Positions 8,907 to 16,997 of a DNA stretch of 64,000 nt are shown here, in pieces (positions within the stretch are counted from its first letter, which is position 1; each line of letters opens with the position of its first letter). The translations under genes were made by a program, and so were the position numbers. The notes beneath the pieces were generated by a model that worked only from the letters and a program-made list of their open reading frames with translations, was not told the DNA's origin and searched no databases. The stretch is from Halobaculum sp. MBLA0147 (GTDB taxonomy: Archaea > Halobacteriota > Halobacteria > Halobacteriales > Haloferacaceae), in the NCBI RefSeq assembly GCF_041361345.1, contig NZ_JBGKAD010000001.1, positions 682,001 to 746,000 of the forward strand, given 5' to 3'.

Positions 8907-9340
8907 TCGCGGATCTCGATCCCCTCGTCGGCACGCACGGCCGCCTCGAGGTTGTCCATCTCGGCGTCGAGGTTGCGCTCGAAGAACGACTCGACGCCGG
9001 GGAGGCGTCCGTCGACGACGAACTCGTTGGTCAACCGCGTCCGGCCGTCGTCGAGTTCCGTGACGGTGTGTTCGCCGGTGACGTTGAACGCACGCGACTT
9101 GCCGACGAACTTGACGTACCGCGGCGGCTCCTTCTCGACCTCCTCCGTCTCGACGTCCATCGTCGAGGAGAGCATCGGGATCGGGAGCCCGACGTGCCAC
9201 ACGGCCGTGTCTGGCCCGGTCACCTCGAACCCCTCGACCACGCTGATCGCGCCGGCACGCTTCTCGGGGTCGGAGATGAACCCCCACACGTCCGCCGGCG
9301 TGGCGTCGAACACGAACTCCCGGGTTGCCCGGACGGTCAT
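8903..9340 (-). CDS. SRPBCC-fold (CoxG/polyketide cyclase-like) protein
   Basis: A 145-residue START/SRPBCC-type protein. The sequence starts with a beta strand (TVRATREFVFDATPADVWGFISDPEKRAG) and ends in a long helix (FFERNLDAEMDNLEAAVRAD), the typical hydrophobic-pocket fold. CoxG-like members bind lipids or quinones, but nothing here fixes the ligand. It is the first gene of a two-gene operon with the nitrilase-family hydrolase. Confidence 0.8.
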   Translation of the reverse strand: MTVRATREFVFDATPADVWGFISDPEKRAGAISVVEGFEVTGPDTAVWHVGLPIPMLSSTMDVETEEVEKEPPRYVKFVGKSRAFNVTGEHTVTELDDGRTRLTNEFVVDGRLPGVESFFERNLDAEMDNLEAAVRADEGIEIRE

Positions 9341-9548
9341 GGCGACTCGTAAGGGCCCCCAGCGAAAAAGTCGGCCGGTTCCGATCGGTCCACGGTCTCG
9401 GTGGCGGTGTCGGCCTCCGACCGTCGGGAGTGGAGTGCGAGCGCGGCCGCTGTCGAGTGTGGACTGGCGAGTGTGAGCCGTCGGGTGTGGTCGCCGGGTA
9501 CCGGTCGTCGAGACGGGTACGGCAGGTGAGACGAGTGAGACGGACGAG

Positions 9549-9773
9549 TCAGGGGAGTTCGACGCGCCAGGTGGTCGAGCGGGCGCGGCCCCACTTCTCG
9601 ATGTCTACCTCGTCGGCCTTCTCGGCGAGTCGTGGGAGTCTCGTGCCGACCTGCTTCGCGGAGAGTCCGATCGCGTTGGCGATGTTCTTCGCGCGGAAGT
9701 ACTGTTCGCCACGCGCGACGCTGTCACGCAGGTAGGCGACGATCCGTTTCTCCTCGTCCGTGTACTCCGTCAT
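9549..9773 (-). CDS. Small winged-helix protein (DUF7123-like)
   Basis: This 74-residue protein reads as one winged helix: KRIVAYLRDSVARGEQYF, then IANAIGLSAKQVGTRLPRLAEKADEVD, then a wing ending WGRARSTTWRV. It closely resembles a haloarchaeal family annotated DUF7123, probably DNA-binding. I start at the ATG at 9773 (MTEYTDEEKR), since the 17 upstream residues in the open frame are not family-like. It is a single-gene unit. Confidence 0.8.
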   Translation of the reverse strand: MTEYTDEEKRIVAYLRDSVARGEQYFRAKNIANAIGLSAKQVGTRLPRLAEKADEVDIEKWGRARSTTWRVELP

Positions 9774-9925
9774 CGCTGGTACCCGTGCTAAGTGGTGTAG
9801 CGTCTTGAACCTTTGTTCGTCCACGACCGCGCAGTCCCCGTGATCTGCGCCGTGTGGCCACCGTCTCGCTCAGCGCCGGCTACTGTGGCGGAGCGGTGGG
9901 CGACGTGGCCAGTCGTCGGACGGCG

Positions 9926-10111
9926 TCACCCCTCGAACAACTGCACCGCGACCACGGACAGGGCGGCGGCGACCATCGCGGCCGCGAACCCCCACGCCTT
10001 GAGCGACTGCGAGCCGCCGAACAGCATCAGTCCACCACCCACGACCGCGAACGCGCCGAGTGCGAGTCCGAGGCCGATCCCCTTGTCGCTGGACACCGTC
10101 TCAGTTGCCAT
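9926..10111 (-). CDS. Small two-helix membrane protein
   Basis: The gene encodes 61 residues with two predicted membrane helices (GIGLGLALGAFAVVGGGLML and GFAAAMVAAALSVVAVQL) joined by a short loop GGSQSLKA. It is a haloarchaeal small protein of unknown function. The ATG is followed by a hydrophilic, Thr/Ser-containing N-terminus, and the stop follows LFEG. No operon partner is evident. Confidence 0.7.
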   Translation of the reverse strand: MATETVSSDKGIGLGLALGAFAVVGGGLMLFGGSQSLKAWGFAAAMVAAALSVVAVQLFEG

Positions 10112-10234
10112 GTTCCCCGCTCGGCTCCCGACCGTCTTTACTCCGGCGACTCGGGGGACGGTGCTCGTGACTGCGACACACGCTTCCGCGCTGGTTCCAC
10201 GGTGTATTTTACCTGGCGAGACGGACTGGGAGGT

Positions 10235-10546
10235 GTGCCACGACCGAAGTCCGAGTTCGAGGGGATCTACCCCTGCGACTTCTACACGCCGGCGGAGTTG
10301 CTGGAGCCAGGCCAGATGTACACGGTGTACGAGATCGCGCGGTTGCTCCAGGACCTAGAGCCGGACGCCGAGATCGACGAGGGGACCGAACAGGTGTTGC
10401 TCGACTGGGCGATCCCGTGGGTGATGCAACACGGCGACGAACTCGTCGTCGCGGAGCCGCCGACGGACGCCGATCCGGGGTACTACGGACTCCGCGAGTC
10501 CGACGACGCGGCCGCGAGCGGGTCGGACACCGACGGCGACGCGTGA
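10235..10546 (+). CDS. Conserved haloarchaeal protein (DUF5827-like)
   Basis: A 103-residue soluble acidic protein. The start GTG at 10235 gives VPRPKSEFEGIYPCDFYTP, a strongly conserved opening in haloarchaeal homologues I recall; upstream codons are GC-rich noise. The core EIARLLQDLEPDAEIDEGTEQVLLDWAIPWVM is helical. Its function is unknown. The stop overlaps the GTG start of the next P-loop gene by 3 bp, indicating translational coupling and perhaps a shared role. Confidence 0.8.
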   Translation: MPRPKSEFEGIYPCDFYTPAELLEPGQMYTVYEIARLLQDLEPDAEIDEGTEQVLLDWAIPWVMQHGDELVVAEPPTDADPGYYGLRESDDAAASGSDTDGDA

Positions 10547-11523
10547 GACTGCTCGTCGCCGGTGCCGACCGCGTCGACGCCGGGAAGACCACCTTCGCCA
10601 CGGGGTTGCTCGCGACGCTCCCACCCGAGACGCTCGGCGTGAAACCGCGTGCCGGCAACGACCTGTGGTTCGACCACGACGACGCACGCCGGGCGCTGTC
10701 CGCCGGACGGCTGTACGGGAAAGACGCCGCGCGACTCGTCGCTGCGACGGGTGGCGACGAGCGACCGGAGGCGGTCAACCCGATCCACAGACTCTGGCAG
10801 CCGACGCCCGACCGAACCGGGATGTTGGGCGAACGCGGACGGACGTTCCTCGCCGACCGCGTGACGACGCCGACGGGACCGGAGTACGTCGTCAACGCGA
10901 CCGTCGACCTCCCCGAGCGCGTCCGGGAGGCACTGCCGGTGGCGGACGCCGAGCGTGTCGCGTCGGTGGCCGAGTTCAACGACGCGATGCGGCGCCACCA
11001 CCTCCCTGCGCTGGCACGCCTCGCCGAGCGCGTCCGTGAGTCCGATCCGGTGGTCGTCGAGTCGTACGCCGACGTGGCCGACCCGCTTCGTGGGGTCGAC
11101 GGGCGTGGAGACGGCGGGGAGAGCGGCGACGACGGAGGCGATGACGGCGCGGGGACGGGCGGCGACGGGACCGGCGGCAACGGCGGTGGGGGCGACGGCC
11201 CGGACCGCACCGCCACGCCACCGCGACGCGTCGCCTACGACGCGGTCGCCGTCGTCGAGCCACGTCGGTGTCGGGTGTTCGACGGCCGTCGCTGGCAGTT
11301 GGCGTGTGACGCCGTCGGGAACGGCGGTGGCAGACTCGAGGAGCGAGTGGGGAGTGTCGCCGGACACGTGGACCCGCTCGGGACCGTCCCGCTGCGACCA
11401 CTGACCGGCGAGGAACGCGACGACCCCGCCGCCGTCGCGGACGCCTACGCCGACGCCTACGACGCACTCGTCGAGGCCGCACGGGGCGGAGCCAGGCCCG
11501 ACGCGTCCGCTCCGAGCGAGTGA
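10543..11523 (+). CDS. Predicted P-loop ATPase/GTPase
   Basis: The 326-residue protein begins with a strand and Walker A loop (LLVAGADRVDAGKTTFATGL) and has PVVVESYADV near residue 170 as a candidate Walker B strand. It resembles archaeal predicted P-loop ATPase/GTPases with no assigned substrate. A glycine/aspartate run (about residues 188-222) splits the domain and looks like a flexible insert. The start codon overlaps the preceding gene. Three tandem 25-bp repeats begin at its last codons. Confidence 0.75.
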   Translation: MRLLVAGADRVDAGKTTFATGLLATLPPETLGVKPRAGNDLWFDHDDARRALSAGRLYGKDAARLVAATGGDERPEAVNPIHRLWQPTPDRTGMLGERGRTFLADRVTTPTGPEYVVNATVDLPERVREALPVADAERVASVAEFNDAMRRHHLPALARLAERVRESDPVVVESYADVADPLRGVDGRGDGGESGDDGGDDGAGTGGDGTGGNGGGGDGPDRTATPPRRVAYDAVAVVEPRRCRVFDGRRWQLACDAVGNGGGRLEERVGSVAGHVDPLGTVPLRPLTGEERDDPAAVADAYADAYDALVEAARGGARPDASAPSE

Positions 11524-11599
11524 CCTGCGCGACTGGACGACCGAGTGACCTGCGCGACTGGACGACCGAGTGACTTGCGCGACTGGACGACCGAGTGAC
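11518..11599 (+). repeat. Tandem 25-bp repeat at gene end
   Basis: Three consecutive copies (11518-11542, 11543-11567, 11568-11592) are followed by a partial copy. Each starts gagtgacctgcgcgactgg; the third has one C-to-T change. The first copy contains the stop codon of the P-loop ATPase gene, so the array seems to have grown out of the 3' end of that gene. Confidence 0.9.
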
Positions 11600-11648
11600 G
11601 CGGAGGGCGACGACCGACGCAACGTCGCCGCTCGCTCTCGCTACCGCC

Positions 11649-12272
11649 TCACCGCATCCGCGCGGCGCGGGCGGACAACTCCAGACTCTCCGCGGGGCCG
11701 TCGACGATACTCCGTCCGTGCCCGGTGTGGATGGCGGTCACGTCGTCGCCGACCCACTCGCGGAGCCGGTCGACACTGTCGACGAGCAGGTCGCGGTCCC
11801 CCTCCGCGAGGTCCGTCCGACCGAACGCACCGTTCGCGAACACCAGGTCGCCGGCGAACAACACGCCCGAGTCGCGGTCGAACAGACAGAGGTGGTCGTC
11901 TTTGTGCCCCGGTGTGTGGAGTGCCTCGAACGTCCCGGTGCCGAGTCGTGTGGTGCCGCCGTCCGGGATTTCCCGGTCGACGGCGTCGTGACTCGTGTCG
12001 TACCCCCACGTCGCCACGTCGAACGCCTCCCGGAGCGCGGGCAGCGTCCCGACGTGGTCCGGGTGTGTGTGGGTGAGGACGACCGCGTCGAGGTCGTCGA
12101 CGTGCTCGCGGACCGCAGCGGGCGCGTCGAAGTTCGCGCCGGTATCGACCAGGACACGACGGCCGGCGTCGCCATCGTCGTCGGTCGCCGGTGTCCGCAC
12201 GCCGGGGGGCCCGGCGACCAGGAAGGCGTTGCTCGTCATGCCAGTCGCCTCGCTCGCGATGTTGGTGATCAC
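11649..12272 (-). CDS. MBL-fold metallo-hydrolase
   Basis: This 207-residue metallo-beta-lactamase-fold enzyme has the metal motif VVLTHTHPDHVGTLP, ALHTPGHKDDHLCLF (second His cluster), LFAGDLVFANGAFGR (bridging Asp) and TAIHTGHGRSI (last His). It resembles glyoxalase II-like thioester hydrolases. The GTG at 12272 (VITNIASEATGMTSNAFLV) is preferred over the ATG at 12239 because the family begins with this strand. It stands alone; the natural substrate is unknown. Confidence 0.85.
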   Translation of the reverse strand: MITNIASEATGMTSNAFLVAGPPGVRTPATDDDGDAGRRVLVDTGANFDAPAAVREHVDDLDAVVLTHTHPDHVGTLPALREAFDVATWGYDTSHDAVDREIPDGGTTRLGTGTFEALHTPGHKDDHLCLFDRDSGVLFAGDLVFANGAFGRTDLAEGDRDLLVDSVDRLREWVGDDVTAIHTGHGRSIVDGPAESLELSARAARMR

Positions 12273-12426
12273 ACGCGTGCTCGGAGCCGGTCGGCTTTCG
12301 GGTTGTCGTTCCGGCACACTCGCGGGTGGCGGAGTCGTCTCCGAGTCGCGCGCGGACCGCAGCCTCCCGCGGCCCGGTGCGGAGCCGAGCGGTAGTCACA
12401 AGACCGACGCGCGGGTAGGTGGCCGT

Positions 12427-12879
12427 ATGTCACTGGACGTCGCCGTCCCGGAGCCGCCGTCGTTGAACACGGTCGACCCGAGCGAGTACGAGGACGCGGA
12501 GGTCGGGGGCGACGAGTACCACCGCGAGGAACTGGAGACGTTCCTCCGGGAGGGCGCCTGGGAGACGGCGTTCAGCGAGTGGGCCGCCGAGAGTCGCCTC
12601 GACGAGTCGGAGTGGCGCGTCGTGGAGGACCTGGAGCTGGTCTCGCGGTTCGACTTCTTCTGGGACGACTTCGCCGACCGGGTCGGCTACCACGCGCCGG
12701 GGCTCCCGGAAGACTGGCGCGAACGCGACCTCCACCCGGAGTTGAACTCGTGGGAGACCGTCTCGGGGATCAACGCCGGCCTCACCGAACTCGGCCAGCG
12801 CGTGTGCGAGGTGCTGAAAGACGAGTACGTCGACTGGGAGGCGGAGTTCGACGCCCCCGACGACCTGCCGGACTTCTGA
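12427..12879 (+). CDS. Conserved haloarchaeal hypothetical protein
   Basis: This encodes 150 very acidic residues with many Trp and Glu (LRDEW-like segments such as EEWRVVEDLE are absent, but SEWRVVEDLELVSRFDFFWDD is present). There are no membrane helices and no motif I can name. The ATG at 12427 begins MSLDVAVPEPPSLNTVDP. Codon use is typical of the genome, which supports a real gene. Function unknown. Confidence 0.7.
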   Translation: MSLDVAVPEPPSLNTVDPSEYEDAEVGGDEYHREELETFLREGAWETAFSEWAAESRLDESEWRVVEDLELVSRFDFFWDDFADRVGYHAPGLPEDWRERDLHPELNSWETVSGINAGLTELGQRVCEVLKDEYVDWEAEFDAPDDLPDF

Positions 12880-12944
12880 GCACCGCCGAGGTTGGAGGGT
12901 GGCCCGACCGTGAGTTTCATTCCCCTCCGGGCGTACTGGAGAGT

Positions 12945-13121
12945 GTGACCGAGCCCGTCGTCTACGCTGGGAGCCTCCACGATGCGGACTGTCCGATGCT
13001 GGACGGTGCCGGCGGCAGACAGGTTCCCGTCGACGAGTTCGAGGAGTGGGACCGGCCCGGCACCCCCGGGAACCGGAACCGGTACCGCGACGACTGTCAG
13101 TGGTGTTCCGTCGATCGGTGA
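12945..13121 (+). CDS. Small Cys-containing hypothetical protein
   Basis: A 58-residue frame from a GTG: VTEPVVYAGSLHDADCPML at the start and a CQWC pair near the C-terminus. The Cys residues (DADC and DDCQWC) could bind a metal, but one ligand would be missing. It lies 65 bp after the acidic hypothetical gene on the same strand and converges on the DUF5813 gene. Codon use is consistent with coding, but the call is tentative. Confidence 0.5.
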   Translation: MTEPVVYAGSLHDADCPMLDGAGGRQVPVDEFEEWDRPGTPGNRNRYRDDCQWCSVDR

Positions 13122-13145
13122 CGACGGCTGGGCGTCGGGTCGTCT

Positions 13146-13664
13146 CTACAGCCCCTCGCTCCCGCCAGCCGCACGTGCAGACTGGATCAGCCCGGCGACG
13201 GGGTCGGTGTAGTCGTACCCCGGGATCACACCCTGGACGTACGTCCCCTCGACGTAGTCGACGACCGCGACGGCGTCGTTCGTCCCGCGCCGGTGGTCGA
13301 GATCCGACAGCGTCGCCGTCGTCACCAACCCCGCGTCCGTCTCCTCGACAGTCGGCGTCAGGTCGTGGTCCCCCTCCGTCACCGCGCCGATGGACTCCAC
13401 GCGCCGCCGGAACGTGTCCGCCCACCCGTCCTCGACGACGTCGGCCAACTCCCCCTCGACGACGTCCGAGAGCCACGGCACCGTGACGGTGACGCGGAAC
13501 CGGATCGCGCCCGCCTCGCCCGGGACTGCCGCGACGCTCGCGTCGAACGGCGTGCTCGTCACCGCCGCCGCGCCGTCTTCGGGATCACTCAACGAGTCGT
13601 GACTCCGGAACGCGCGCCGGGCGCGGTCCGGGAGCGTCTCCGCCGTCGCCGTCTCCTCGCTCAT
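13146..13664 (-). CDS. DUF5813-like haloarchaeal protein
   Basis: The 172-residue soluble protein has an N-terminal helix (LPDRARRAFRSHD) and a beta-rich body (GAIRFRVTVTVPWLSDVVEGE, DAVAVVDYVEGTYVQGVIPGYDY). It matches my memory of haloarchaeal DUF5813 proteins, whose function is unknown. Both a GTG at 13670 and an ATG at 13664 are possible; I use the ATG. It lies alone, divergent from the ATP-grasp ligase. Confidence 0.7.
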   Translation of the reverse strand: MSEETATAETLPDRARRAFRSHDSLSDPEDGAAAVTSTPFDASVAAVPGEAGAIRFRVTVTVPWLSDVVEGELADVVEDGWADTFRRRVESIGAVTEGDHDLTPTVEETDAGLVTTATLSDLDHRRGTNDAVAVVDYVEGTYVQGVIPGYDYTDPVAGLIQSARAAGGSEGL

Positions 13665-13810
13665 ACTCACCGGGAGGTGCGCGAGGCGATTAAACCGCGC
13701 GGCTCGCGGTGGTGTGCGCGCCGCCGCCAGGGCGTCCGGATCACTCGCTGACCGCCGGCCACACGGACCGGTTCGCCGGAGGCTTTACCGAGGCGGCGTC
13801 AACCGGGCGT

Positions 13811-15247
13811 ATGGCAGACCGATTCCGTGGGACGGACGAGCTCGTCGCCACGCTGGCGGACGCGACGTTCGAGCAGCCACCGGCAGTCGTCGCCAACGCA
13901 CACGTCACCGGCGTGAGCGTCGCGCGGGCGCTGTCGGCGCTGGACGTGCCGGTGATCGCGGTCGACCGGAACGGGGACGGCGTCGCCCCGTCGTCGACGG
14001 CGGTCGACTACGCGGGGGAGGTGCGCTACCCACTCGACGATCCAGACGGCTTCGAGACGGACCTCGCGCGGGTCGTCGACGCCGTCGGCACGGACGTGGT
14101 CGCGTTCGGCTGTATGGACGAGTGGGTGCGCGCGTTCGCCGCCGCCGACGTGGAGGGGCTGCGGCTCCCCTTCGACCCGGACGCCGCCGACCGAGTGCTC
14201 GACAAGGCGACACTGTATCGTCTCGCCGACGAACACGGCGTGCCGTACCCGGAGACGCGCGACCTGACCGAGACGGACGCGGACGCGGCGATCGAGGCGG
14301 TCGGCGGGTTCCCGCTGGTGATCAAGCCCGCCCGGAAGCGGAAGTTCGAGGAGGCGTTCGGGACGAACGTCGTCGAGGCGAGCGACCGCGCGGAGTTCGA
14401 CGAGACCGTCGCGGCCGCCCGCGACGCCGACGCGCGGGTGCTCGTCCAAGAGAAGGTCCCCGTCGAGACGGGGCGCGACACCTCGCTGGCGTCGTACGTC
14501 CCGCCGAGCGACGGCGCCTCGTACGCCGGTGTCGGGCGACGAGGTGACGACGACCCGCTGACACGACACGACGCGCTGGGCGTCGTCGGCAACGCCGCGG
14601 TGCGGTTCCCACAGGGGTTCGGCACCTCCTGTCTCGTCGAGACCGTCGACCGACCCGCCATCGCCGAGCGGGCGCTGACGATCCTCGACGAGACGGGCTA
14701 CCACGGGATCAGCGAGGCGGAGTTCGTCTACGACGCCGACCGCGAGACGTACGTCCTGCTGGACGTGAACACCCGTCCGTGGAAGTGGGTCTCCGCCCCC
14801 GTCGAAGCCGGAGCGAACCTCCCGGCGGCGGCGTACTGTGACGCCGTCCCGGAGAGTGGTGCGACACTGTCGGACACTGACGGCGACGGGCGGGCGGTCG
14901 CCGCGGACGGCGACACGAACCCGCCGAGTGGCGACGACACGAACCCGCCGAGTGGCGACGACACGAACCCGCCGAGTGGCGACGACACGAACCCGTCGAG
15001 TGGCGACGGGACACTCGTCGTCGACGACGCGCGGTGGGTGTTCCTCCCAGACTACCTGGAGTTGTGTGCGACGACGCCCGGGTTCCGCGACGTGCTCTCG
15101 CGCGCGGAGTGGACCGCCTTGCTGTCGGGCGCGTTCGAGACCGAGCGGGGACTGACGACCGGCGTCTACCGACCGTCCGACCCCGAGCCCGCGGTGACGG
15201 CGCTCGAACGGGCGTTCGGCGTCGGCGAGTACTACTGCGCCTGCTGA
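13811..15247 (+). CDS. ATP-grasp carboxylate-amine ligase
   Basis: The 478-residue ATP-grasp enzyme has an N-terminal pre-ATP-grasp domain (PPAVVANAHVTGVSVARALS, DVVAFGCMDEWVRAF), a lid with GGFPLVIKPARKRKFEE, ATP-binding VLVQEKVPVE and a metal site in YVLLDVNTRPWKW. It resembles proteins annotated as carboxylate-amine ligases or carbamoylphosphate synthase-like; the ligated substrates are not known. Near residue 370 the domain is interrupted by four copies of the octapeptide DTNPPSGD, coded by 24-bp tandem repeats. The protein ends in CAC. Confidence 0.85.
   Translation: MADRFRGTDELVATLADATFEQPPAVVANAHVTGVSVARALSALDVPVIAVDRNGDGVAPSSTAVDYAGEVRYPLDDPDGFETDLARVVDAVGTDVVAFGCMDEWVRAFAAADVEGLRLPFDPDAADRVLDKATLYRLADEHGVPYPETRDLTETDADAAIEAVGGFPLVIKPARKRKFEEAFGTNVVEASDRAEFDETVAAARDADARVLVQEKVPVETGRDTSLASYVPPSDGASYAGVGRRGDDDPLTRHDALGVVGNAAVRFPQGFGTSCLVETVDRPAIAERALTILDETGYHGISEAEFVYDADRETYVLLDVNTRPWKWVSAPVEAGANLPAAAYCDAVPESGATLSDTDGDGRAVAADGDTNPPSGDDTNPPSGDDTNPPSGDDTNPSSGDGTLVVDDARWVFLPDYLELCATTPGFRDVLSRAEWTALLSGAFETERGLTTGVYRPSDPEPAVTALERAFGVGEYYCAC
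14912..15007 (+). repeat. In-frame 24-bp minisatellite
   Basis: Four direct copies at 14912, 14936, 14960 and 14984 encode DTNPPSGD four times within the ATP-grasp ligase. The first three are identical and the last has one C-to-T change (Pro to Ser). The unit length keeps the frame. Confidence 0.95.
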
Positions 15248-15290
15248 GTCGCGTCGCGGTTCGGTGGTCGCCACACGCGGGGACGTGTGA

Positions 15291-16193
15291 TCACAACAGC
15301 GTCAACTGCGTGCTCCAGAAGTCGCGGAACGCGCGGTCGAGTGCGTCCTCGTCGTCGCCGGTCGCGTCGGCGCTGGCGGTGTGGTCCGCGTGGCCCGCGA
15401 GCTCGTCGACGATCCCGTCCTCGCCGACGAGGATCACGCGGTCGAGACCGTGTTCGGTGACGAGGTCAGAGAGGCGCTCGTCGGCGCGCTCGACGTGGGC
15501 GTCGATCTCCTCCTCGCGGCGGCGTTCGAACCGGGCCTGTGAGAACCCGCCTTTGTCGTGTTCACTCGTCACGTCGGAGGCGAAGCGGTCGAACGCGACC
15601 CGCTCGTCGGCCGCGTACACGCCCGCGACGAAGCTGTCGGAGCGGATCAGCGCGAACAGGAACCGGCCCGTCGGCTCGAACCACGAGCGGTCGACGCGGA
15701 ACGACGAGCCCCACTCGTGGAACGGCTCGGGGTGGATCGGCGGGTCGAGTGCGACGCTCACGAGGCCGGCGTCGTCGCGGTAGCAGATCGCCGGCGCGAC
15801 CCGGCGGACGAGTGGCGCCCGGTCGCCGAAGGCGTCGGCGACGGCCGCCGGCGGATCGGCGCCGACCGCCGCGGAGAGTGCACCCTCGCGGCCTGTTCCG
15901 ACGCTCTCCAGTCGGTCGAGCACCTCCGAGAGCCGCTCTCGGCGGAGCGTCTCGCGACCACGGACTTCGACCGCCGCGTCCGTCCCCTCGTCGGAGCGGT
16001 CCAGGCGGTCCTCCAGTTCCGCGATCCTGTCTTCGAGGCGGTTGACGCGCTCCTCGGCGTCCTGCCGTTTGCGGACGGCCTCGCGGCGGCGGTCGGACTC
16101 GGCCTCCAGTTGGGCGGCCAGCGAGTCGCGTTCCTCGGTCAGCTCGTCGATCTCGGCCTGCAGGCTCGCGCGCCCGAGGAGTCGGTCCAACAT
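15291..16193 (-). CDS. Vms1/Ankzf1-like peptidyl-tRNA hydrolase
   Basis: This 300-residue protein starts with a coiled coil (about residues 10-75, EIDELTEERDSLAAQLEAE onward). A release-factor-like domain follows, with the signature HDKGGFSQARFERRREEEID near residue 220. Eukaryotic Vms1/ANKZF1 cleave peptidyl-tRNA on stalled 60S particles, using a Gln in this loop. A ribosome-rescue role is inferred for the archaeal family. The ATG is at 16193. It is divergent from secE-spt5. Confidence 0.85.
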   Translation of the reverse strand: MLDRLLGRASLQAEIDELTEERDSLAAQLEAESDRRREAVRKRQDAEERVNRLEDRIAELEDRLDRSDEGTDAAVEVRGRETLRRERLSEVLDRLESVGTGREGALSAAVGADPPAAVADAFGDRAPLVRRVAPAICYRDDAGLVSVALDPPIHPEPFHEWGSSFRVDRSWFEPTGRFLFALIRSDSFVAGVYAADERVAFDRFASDVTSEHDKGGFSQARFERRREEEIDAHVERADERLSDLVTEHGLDRVILVGEDGIVDELAGHADHTASADATGDDEDALDRAFRDFWSTQLTLL

Positions 16194-16364
16194 GGGCGTG
16201 GCTGGCGTCGGGGTGGTGTTAACGGCTCCGCTCTCGTCGAGTAGCTGTCGCAGTGTCGCGGGTGCCTCGTAGTGCCGCGGGCGTGTCGTGGTGTCGTGGC
16301 CGGCTCGCAGTCGGCTCGCAGTTCCAACAGATATACGAGTGGCGCCGGTGTAGCGCCGGACAAC

Positions 16365-16538
16365 ATGGACGTGAAGTACGAGTTGAGCGACTACGTGCGG
16401 GTCCTCAAGCTGGCCAGCCGCCCGGAGTGGGAGGAGTTCTCCCAGGTGGCGAAGATCGCCGGCGCGGGTGTGTTCCTCGTGGGCCTGCTCGGGTTCCTCA
16501 TCTTCGTGATCATGACAGTCACGCTCGGGGGGATCTGA
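16365..16538 (+). CDS. secE: Protein translocase subunit SecE (Sec61 gamma)
   Basis: A 57-residue protein with an amphipathic N-terminal helix (ELSDYVRVLKLASRPEWEEF) and one membrane helix (AGVFLVGLLGFLIFVIMTV). This is the complete archaeal SecE/Sec61-gamma architecture, stabilising SecY in the membrane. The spt5 start follows its stop directly, so they are co-transcribed. In many haloarchaea ftsZ precedes this pair; here the upstream neighbour is on the other strand. Confidence 0.95.
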   Translation: MDVKYELSDYVRVLKLASRPEWEEFSQVAKIAGAGVFLVGLLGFLIFVIMTVTLGGI

Positions 16539-16994
16539 GTGCCGATCTACTCGGTGAAGACCACCGCCAGCCAGGAGCGGACGGTGGCGGACATGGTTGC
16601 GACGAAGGACGAACCGTCGATCCACGCCGCGTTGGCGCCGGACCAACTCACCAGCTACGTGATGGTGGAGGCGGACGACGACGCCGCCATCCGTCGCGTG
16701 CTGGAGGAGATCCCCCACGCCCGTGGGCTCGTCGAGGGGCCAGACGGCGAGGCGGGTCGCTCGTCGATGTCGGAAGTCGAGCACTTCCTCTCGCCGACTC
16801 CGGACGTGGAGGGGATCGCGGAGGGCGACATCGTGGAGCTGATCGCCGGGCCGTTCAAGGGCGAGAAGGCGCAGGTCCAGCGGATCGACGAGGGCAAAGA
16901 CCAGGTGACGGTGGAGCTGTACGAGGCGACGGTGCCGATCCCGGTGACGGTCCGTGGGGACCAGATCCGCGTGTTGGACAGCGACGAGCGGTGA
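16539..16994 (+). CDS. spt5: Transcription elongation factor Spt5 (NusG homologue)
   Basis: The 151-residue protein has an N-terminal NGN domain (MPIYSVKTTASQERTVADMV, LTSYVMVEADD) and a C-terminal KOW domain (IAEGDIVELIAGPFKGEKAQVQRID). It binds the RNA polymerase clamp with Spt4 and promotes processivity. The GTG start at 16539 directly follows the secE stop. The KOW domain is followed within a few bases by a long array of hairpins (16998-17405), which may shape the 3' end of this transcript. Confidence 0.95.
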   Translation: MPIYSVKTTASQERTVADMVATKDEPSIHAALAPDQLTSYVMVEADDDAAIRRVLEEIPHARGLVEGPDGEAGRSSMSEVEHFLSPTPDVEGIAEGDIVELIAGPFKGEKAQVQRIDEGKDQVTVELYEATVPIPVTVRGDQIRVLDSDER

Positions 16995-16997
16995 ATT

